Assembly (NCBI GenBank): GCA_030645735.1
Contig: JAUSNP010000003.1
Coordinates: 62,001-126,000, forward strand
DNA length: 64,000 nucleotides
Source of the DNA: Candidatus Moraniibacteriota bacterium
Lineage (GTDB): Bacteria > Patescibacteria > Paceibacteria > Moranbacterales > UBA2206
Direction of reading: 5' to 3'
A program made the position numbers and the translations under genes. Within the stretch, counting starts at the first letter, position 1. Every line of letters starts with the position of its first letter. Shown here one piece after another: positions 60,537 through 64,000 of the stretch. The notes below the pieces were generated by a model. The model was given only the letters and a program-made list of their open reading frames with translations. It searched no databases and had not been told where the DNA came from.

Positions 60537-61115
60537 TTAAGCGACTTGTTGTGCAGTTGTAGTTGTATATTCTGAATCCGGATTTGGTTTTCGAGTTTGA
60601 TTTTGCTGAGCCAATTCTTGCGCCTCTTCTCTTGCTTTGTCAGCAGCTACTTTTCTTTCAACGAGGGTTAGCCAGATAATGATAATAACTGCGAGCGTTT
60701 CTAGTGGTAGTACGTCAATGCCAGGAATAAATTCTATGATAGTTGTTCCAGCTAAAACTGAGATTTTCTTTGCAATTTTGCGTCCAACCTTGGAATTGCC
60801 GGATGCGCTGGTAATAAACATTGCAACAGCAATCACAATTGATGCCATGCCAGTTGATACAAATATTAATACAACGCCAAGTCCTCCCAATGCAATTAGT
60901 GCTGTATCAACTAAATCAAGAATGTCCTTTAGTGCGGCAGCTGCCAAGGCAAGCCCAAATACCCAATCAGTTATAAGTTCAAGATGGGTCATGAGGGACC
61001 CGATGTTTTTAGCTGCATCAATGTTTTTCTTAGCATTTTGCAATGAATTTTTCAATGATCCAGCGCGGGAAGCGCTTAGGTTATCTTTGTTTTGATGTTC
61101 TGTTTGTTCGCTCAT
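60537..61115 (-). CDS. Membrane protein of the T4SS-like locus
   Basis: 192 residues from the ATG at 61115 (GTG 61124 is an alternative). Soluble N-terminus, three or four membrane segments (residues ~50-160), and a C-terminal coiled segment rich in Ala, Glu and Gln. No family recognised. It is encoded directly after VirB4 on the same strand. Confidence 0.65.
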   Translation of the reverse strand: MSEQTEHQNKDNLSASRAGSLKNSLQNAKKNIDAAKNIGSLMTHLELITDWVFGLALAAAALKDILDLVDTALIALGGLGVVLIFVSTGMASIVIAVAMFITSASGNSKVGRKIAKKISVLAGTTIIEFIPGIDVLPLETLAVIIIIWLTLVERKVAADKAREEAQELAQQNQTRKPNPDSEYTTTTAQQVA

Positions 61116-61132
61116 AATTTTCACTTAGCGTT

Positions 61133-61188
61133 TTGGACACTGGGTGTCTTGAATTCTTAATGCCACTTGGACACCCAGTGTCCAAGTG
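61133..61188. repeat. 16-base inverted repeat in the secretion operon
   Basis: TTGGACACTGGGTGTC (61133-61148) and its exact complement (61170-61185). A second hairpin, CACTTGGACA/TGTCCAAGTG (61164-61188), overlaps. Related words occur in the terminator at 10764. It lies between virB4 and the next gene and could attenuate transcription. Confidence 0.8.
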
Positions 61189-61198
61189 ATAGTTCTGA

Positions 61199-63034
61199 CT
61201 ATTCTTCATCCTCGAAATCTTTTTTAGCCTGTTCTATTTCCAATAACTGCGACGGGTCAGTGGTGATGATCTGATCTTCGCTATAGGACGCCACCACTTT
61301 GATGGCCACATGCTTGGTGCCAGCGAAGAAGATGCCTTCTCCCACATTGCTTTCCAGTAACAAGAATTTTTCCTGATCAGTTAGATAGAATGTGTCAGCA
61401 ATCACATCAATCGCGGCGGGAGATTGTTTTAGAAGAAGCTGAATTGATGAGTTGGTCACAATTGGCTTGCCATAGCGCGAGGATAGAAAATCATTCACAT
61501 CCTGCGTAATGGTGGTAAGTCCAGTATAATATTTTCTGCATCTTTTCGCAATTCCAAAAAGGAAAGATGCGGCGTCGTCTGATTTCATCATCACCCAAGC
61601 TTCATCTACCAAAACCATTCGCTTTTTGACATTGGTGCGCATTTCATTCCAAATAAATTGCAAAACGATATACATAGCAATAGGTCGCAATTCATCTTCC
61701 ATATCGCGAATATTGAAGACCACTAGCTTGTTGTCAGCCTTGATGTTGGTGGTGTTGTTGAGAAATCCAGCAAAAATTCCTTCCGTATATTTTTCTAGGC
61801 GAATAGCCAAGTCCTCACTGCCATCCATGTTGCGCAAAACATTGTAGAGGTCTGACATAGTTGGATAGGATTCTTTGGGCAATTCATTGAAATTGGTTTG
61901 GCCGGTGATGTCGCGAATTGCATAAGTTTCGTGTACGGCTCTGTCCAAAATTGAATCTTCCTCTGGAGTGATATTTCCCAGCATCAAATGCAAAAGTCCA
62001 AGCAGTCCGGCAATGTTGTTGCGCAAAATGTCTTCCGGATCTTCATCTTCGGCAATTTTTGGCAAATCAAAGGGATTCAAATGATTGGTTGAATTCAGGG
62101 AAATCTTGATGAAAGCTCCGCCAACTGTGTCACACAGATGCTTATATTCATTTTCTGGGTCAATGATGATGACATCGGTGCCAACCATCAAAGAGCGCAA
62201 AACTTCCAATTTAACAGTATAACTTTTGCCACCTCCGGATTTGGCGAAAACCACCATATTGGCATTTTCCATTTTGAAGCGGTCAAAAAGAACCAAGCTA
62301 TTATTATGTCGGTTGATGCCATAAAGAATGCCTTCATCATTGGAAAGGCTGGATGAAACAAAAGGAAATGTTGTAGAAAGCGGGGCAGAATTCATGTTGG
62401 TTCCAATATTCAACTCATCATTGGCCAGTGGAATAGTTGAATTGAAGCCTTGTTCCGTTTTGAAGATAGACGGCTTGATATAAACCAATTGTGCTTCCAG
62501 AATTGATTCGATAGCGCGCGTAGTCTTGTCCAATTCTTTTTCATCTTGGCCATAGATAGTTATGTATAATCCAAAACGGAAAAACTTTTCTGTGCCTTGT
62601 TGCAGTTTGTCGCGCAACTCATCAATGTCTTGCATAGCGGTTTCCAAGGATGGATCGCGAATCATTCCATTTTCTTGCTCAATGTGGAGCTGGGATTGCA
62701 CTTGGGTCGCGCTTTTTCGGAGTGTTTTCAAGATATCCACGGTTTCAATCGGGTGCACGAACATGGAAATGTCGATGGACATATCAATGTTGATGATGGG
62801 TGAAAACCAATTGCTGTTCAAAAATCTAGGATAAGAGATGACAAAAATTGTGCGCGCCAAAGTCTCGCCCAATTGGATGGACTTGGGCAAAATCTTAATA
62901 GCGGCTGGCGCCAAAAGATCTTGCAATTTGGCCACACCCTCTTGATAGAATTTTTCTGACTCAATCACATCATCAAGAATCACCGCTTTTTTCGGTTGAG
63001 TTGAGGGATCTTTTTTGCTTAGGAAATCAAACAT
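61199..63034 (-). CDS. VirB4/TraC-type secretion ATPase
   Basis: 611 residues from the ATG at 63034; the GTG at 63049 lies in the adjoining repeat. Walker A VFAKSGGGKSYTVKLE (residues ~262-278), Walker B RMVLVDEAWVMMKS (~478), then TITQDVNDFL and IQLLLKQSP. The N-terminal ~230 residues belong to the VirB4 N-terminal region. VirB4 powers type IV secretion and conjugation. The gene upstream encodes a TraC-like domain, so the unit is split in two genes. A 116-base palindromic element separates them. Confidence 0.92.
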   Translation of the reverse strand: MFDFLSKKDPSTQPKKAVILDDVIESEKFYQEGVAKLQDLLAPAAIKILPKSIQLGETLARTIFVISYPRFLNSNWFSPIINIDMSIDISMFVHPIETVDILKTLRKSATQVQSQLHIEQENGMIRDPSLETAMQDIDELRDKLQQGTEKFFRFGLYITIYGQDEKELDKTTRAIESILEAQLVYIKPSIFKTEQGFNSTIPLANDELNIGTNMNSAPLSTTFPFVSSSLSNDEGILYGINRHNNSLVLFDRFKMENANMVVFAKSGGGKSYTVKLEVLRSLMVGTDVIIIDPENEYKHLCDTVGGAFIKISLNSTNHLNPFDLPKIAEDEDPEDILRNNIAGLLGLLHLMLGNITPEEDSILDRAVHETYAIRDITGQTNFNELPKESYPTMSDLYNVLRNMDGSEDLAIRLEKYTEGIFAGFLNNTTNIKADNKLVVFNIRDMEDELRPIAMYIVLQFIWNEMRTNVKKRMVLVDEAWVMMKSDDAASFLFGIAKRCRKYYTGLTTITQDVNDFLSSRYGKPIVTNSSIQLLLKQSPAAIDVIADTFYLTDQEKFLLLESNVGEGIFFAGTKHVAIKVVASYSEDQIITTDPSQLLEIEQAKKDFEDEE

Positions 63035-63039
63035 AATTG

Positions 63040-63155
63040 TCAGAACCACTGATTATCACATGAAAACACTGATTTCACATGATTGTGGATTATTTTTTAT
63101 TTTAAATTTTTTCAGGTGGCGTCATGTGTACTCAGGTGTTAATCAGTGGTTCTGA
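63040..63155. repeat. Palindromic element between the two VirB4-related genes
   Basis: Bounded by perfect 16-base inverted repeats TCAGAACCACTGATTA and complement (63040-63055 with 63140-63155). The left part matches 14900-14939 (36 of 40 positions over 63038-63077). Confidence 0.85.
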
Positions 63156-63156
63156 T

Positions 63157-63837
63157 TTATTTCAATTCTAGTTCTTCAATATTCCCAATCTTTGTATCAT
63201 TAAAAATATTCGGGTTGTAGGAGTTGTACATCAATTCGATCAATTCTTGAGTTTTGAGGGGTGTCATGCGAGCGCCAATGCCAGATAGTGAGGCGGAAAT
63301 GTGGTCAACTCTTTGAAAGAGCTGGTTTTTGTAAGTTTCAAAGTCCTCTCTTTTGTGCGTGATGTCCTTTTTAGCACTGCTGAAAAGATTGCCCAAAAAA
63401 CTGCGGTCTTGATTTTCAACTGGAGCAAATGGCACAATCACATAAAAACTTTTGTCCATAATGTTGGACACAGAAACTAATTGGCGGATGAAATTTTTGT
63501 ATTCATAAATCTGCAAACGCAAAAGCTCGCTGTCCTGCTCTTTTTCTTTTTTCTCGACATATTCAATATACTTATCAATATTCATTCGGCGCGAGCTGAT
63601 CAAAATTTGAATCGGAAAGTCCAAGGAATTCAAGAAATTTTGATACTGATTGATGATAGCTTCTTGTTCGTCGGATGATTTCAAATCAAAGTTGATGGCT
63701 GACACGGCTAAAACTGCTCGCAAGGCGCCACTTTTTAGCACAATTACATCTTCCTTGATTTCAGCCACATCCAAAAACTGCTGACTGGGATTAGTCGTGG
63801 TTTGTTTGGTTATCTTGGGTGAATTTAGTGTTTCCAT
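63157..63837 (-). CDS. TraC-like domain protein
   Basis: 226 residues. Contains the TraC-like domain (residues ~22-150: DVAEIKEDVIVLKSGALRAVL, FLNSLDFPIQILISSRRMN) found at the N-terminus of some VirB4/TraC ATPases and encoded separately in many Patescibacteria. It lacks P-loop motifs and probably docks the ATPase to the membrane complex. The ATG overlaps the stop codon of the upstream gene (TAATG). Confidence 0.85.
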   Translation of the reverse strand: METLNSPKITKQTTTNPSQQFLDVAEIKEDVIVLKSGALRAVLAVSAINFDLKSSDEQEAIINQYQNFLNSLDFPIQILISSRRMNIDKYIEYVEKKEKEQDSELLRLQIYEYKNFIRQLVSVSNIMDKSFYVIVPFAPVENQDRSFLGNLFSSAKKDITHKREDFETYKNQLFQRVDHISASLSGIGARMTPLKTQELIELMYNSYNPNIFNDTKIGNIEELELK

Positions 63838-64000
63838 TATCTTTTATTTATTTCTAATAATTTGGAAATATCTTCAATTTTCTGTCTGGAAATTTCTTTT
63901 TTTGGAACAATGGCGGCAGCGGCAGCTTTTTTCTGCGCGGCTGTTTTTGGCTTGGCGGGCCTGGAAAAGGCTTTTATGTCAGCCACTCTTCTCCAGACAT
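63837..64000 (-). CDS. Partial gene, C-terminal 53 codons in the window
   Basis: The stop TAA (63837-63839) overlaps the next start by one base, and the frame is open to the window edge. The visible tail is Lys/Ala-rich (KPKTAAQKKAAAAAIVPKKE). In related loci a PrgI-type membrane protein often precedes the TraC-like gene, but nothing here proves that. The 5' end lies beyond position 64000. Confidence 0.6.
   Translation of the reverse strand, partial: VWRRVADIKAFSRPAKPKTAAQKKAAAAAIVPKKEISRQKIEDISKLLEINKR

Noticed and set aside
52672..64000. Calling the minus-strand block a complete type IV secretion system or an integrated conjugative element.
   Set aside because: Only VirB4, a TraC-like protein and VirB2-like modules are recognisable. 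No relaxase, coupling protein, integrase or attachment site is seen within the window.
1..64000. tRNA, rRNA, tmRNA or RNase P RNA genes, and a reassigned TGA codon.
   Set aside because: No intergenic stretch showed a convincing T-arm or the conserved cores of these RNAs. Many genes end in TGA and no conserved protein needs TGA read as an amino acid.

Overview
This AT-rich 64 kb stretch is chromosomal DNA around a replication origin of a small-genome bacterium. It most resembles the Candidate Phyla Radiation (Patescibacteria, Parcubacteria-like; Moranbacteria is possible but cannot be decided from the window). This is inference from the gene set: a fused tandem PilB-type ATPase, separate TraC-like and VirB4 genes, lamin-tail surface proteins, several TrmB-family regulators, a DUF721 protein and many orphan membrane proteins. 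The genes use the standard bacterial code, because TGA acts as a stop. There is no rRNA, no recognisable tRNA and no CRISPR array.

Layout. 0.2-9.4 kb: polA, a TrmB regulator with a divergent orphan gene, an acidic zinc-ribbon protein, a DinD-like Bro-N protein, a lipoprotein cyclophilin, a cation efflux transporter and tsaE. 9.6-23.6 kb: a degenerate DHH protein, the double PilB ATPase, a GIY-YIG gene bounded by palindromes, ruvB, membrane and surface proteins, small orphan genes, a second TrmB, yebC, ruvC. 22.9-31.5 kb: a 7TM protein, five consecutive ATP-grasp ligases (the first fused to a retropepsin-like protease domain) and a class A penicillin-binding protein. 31.6-40.5 kb: a DUF721 protein, an HTH-phosphoribosyltransferase regulator with a double palindromic operator, a third TrmB, an asparagine-synthetase-like gene paired with an isonitrile-synthase-like gene, a double Lrp regulator divergent from a membrane protein, trxA, a CsoR-family repressor and a PEBP protein. 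40.5-45.5 kb: dnaN, dnaA, candidate oriC, rpmH, rnpA, yidC, jag. 45.6-52.6 kb: a flippase, two glycosyltransferases, two O-antigen-ligase-like polymerases and a secreted CHAP protein. 52.7-64 kb, all on the minus strand: a type IV secretion-like locus with VirB4, a TraC-like protein, two VirB2-like proteins carrying different peptidoglycan hydrolase domains, and a large surface protein.

Three themes stand out. First, the 7TM plus five-ATP-grasp cluster looks like a multi-step amide-ligation pathway, the best candidate here for an undescribed system. Second, short palindromic or tandem repeats recur and several lie in frame inside genes (polA, tsaE, an O-antigen ligase, the GIY-YIG tail). Third, two classes of expression signal coexist. 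Housekeeping genes have A/T-rich leaders without Shine-Dalgarno sequences, and one is probably leaderless. About eleven mostly small orphan genes have strong Shine-Dalgarno sequences, and at least six of them have consensus promoters with exact 17-base spacing. Coordinates come from reading the sequence; functions are assigned from motifs and family knowledge, without database searches.
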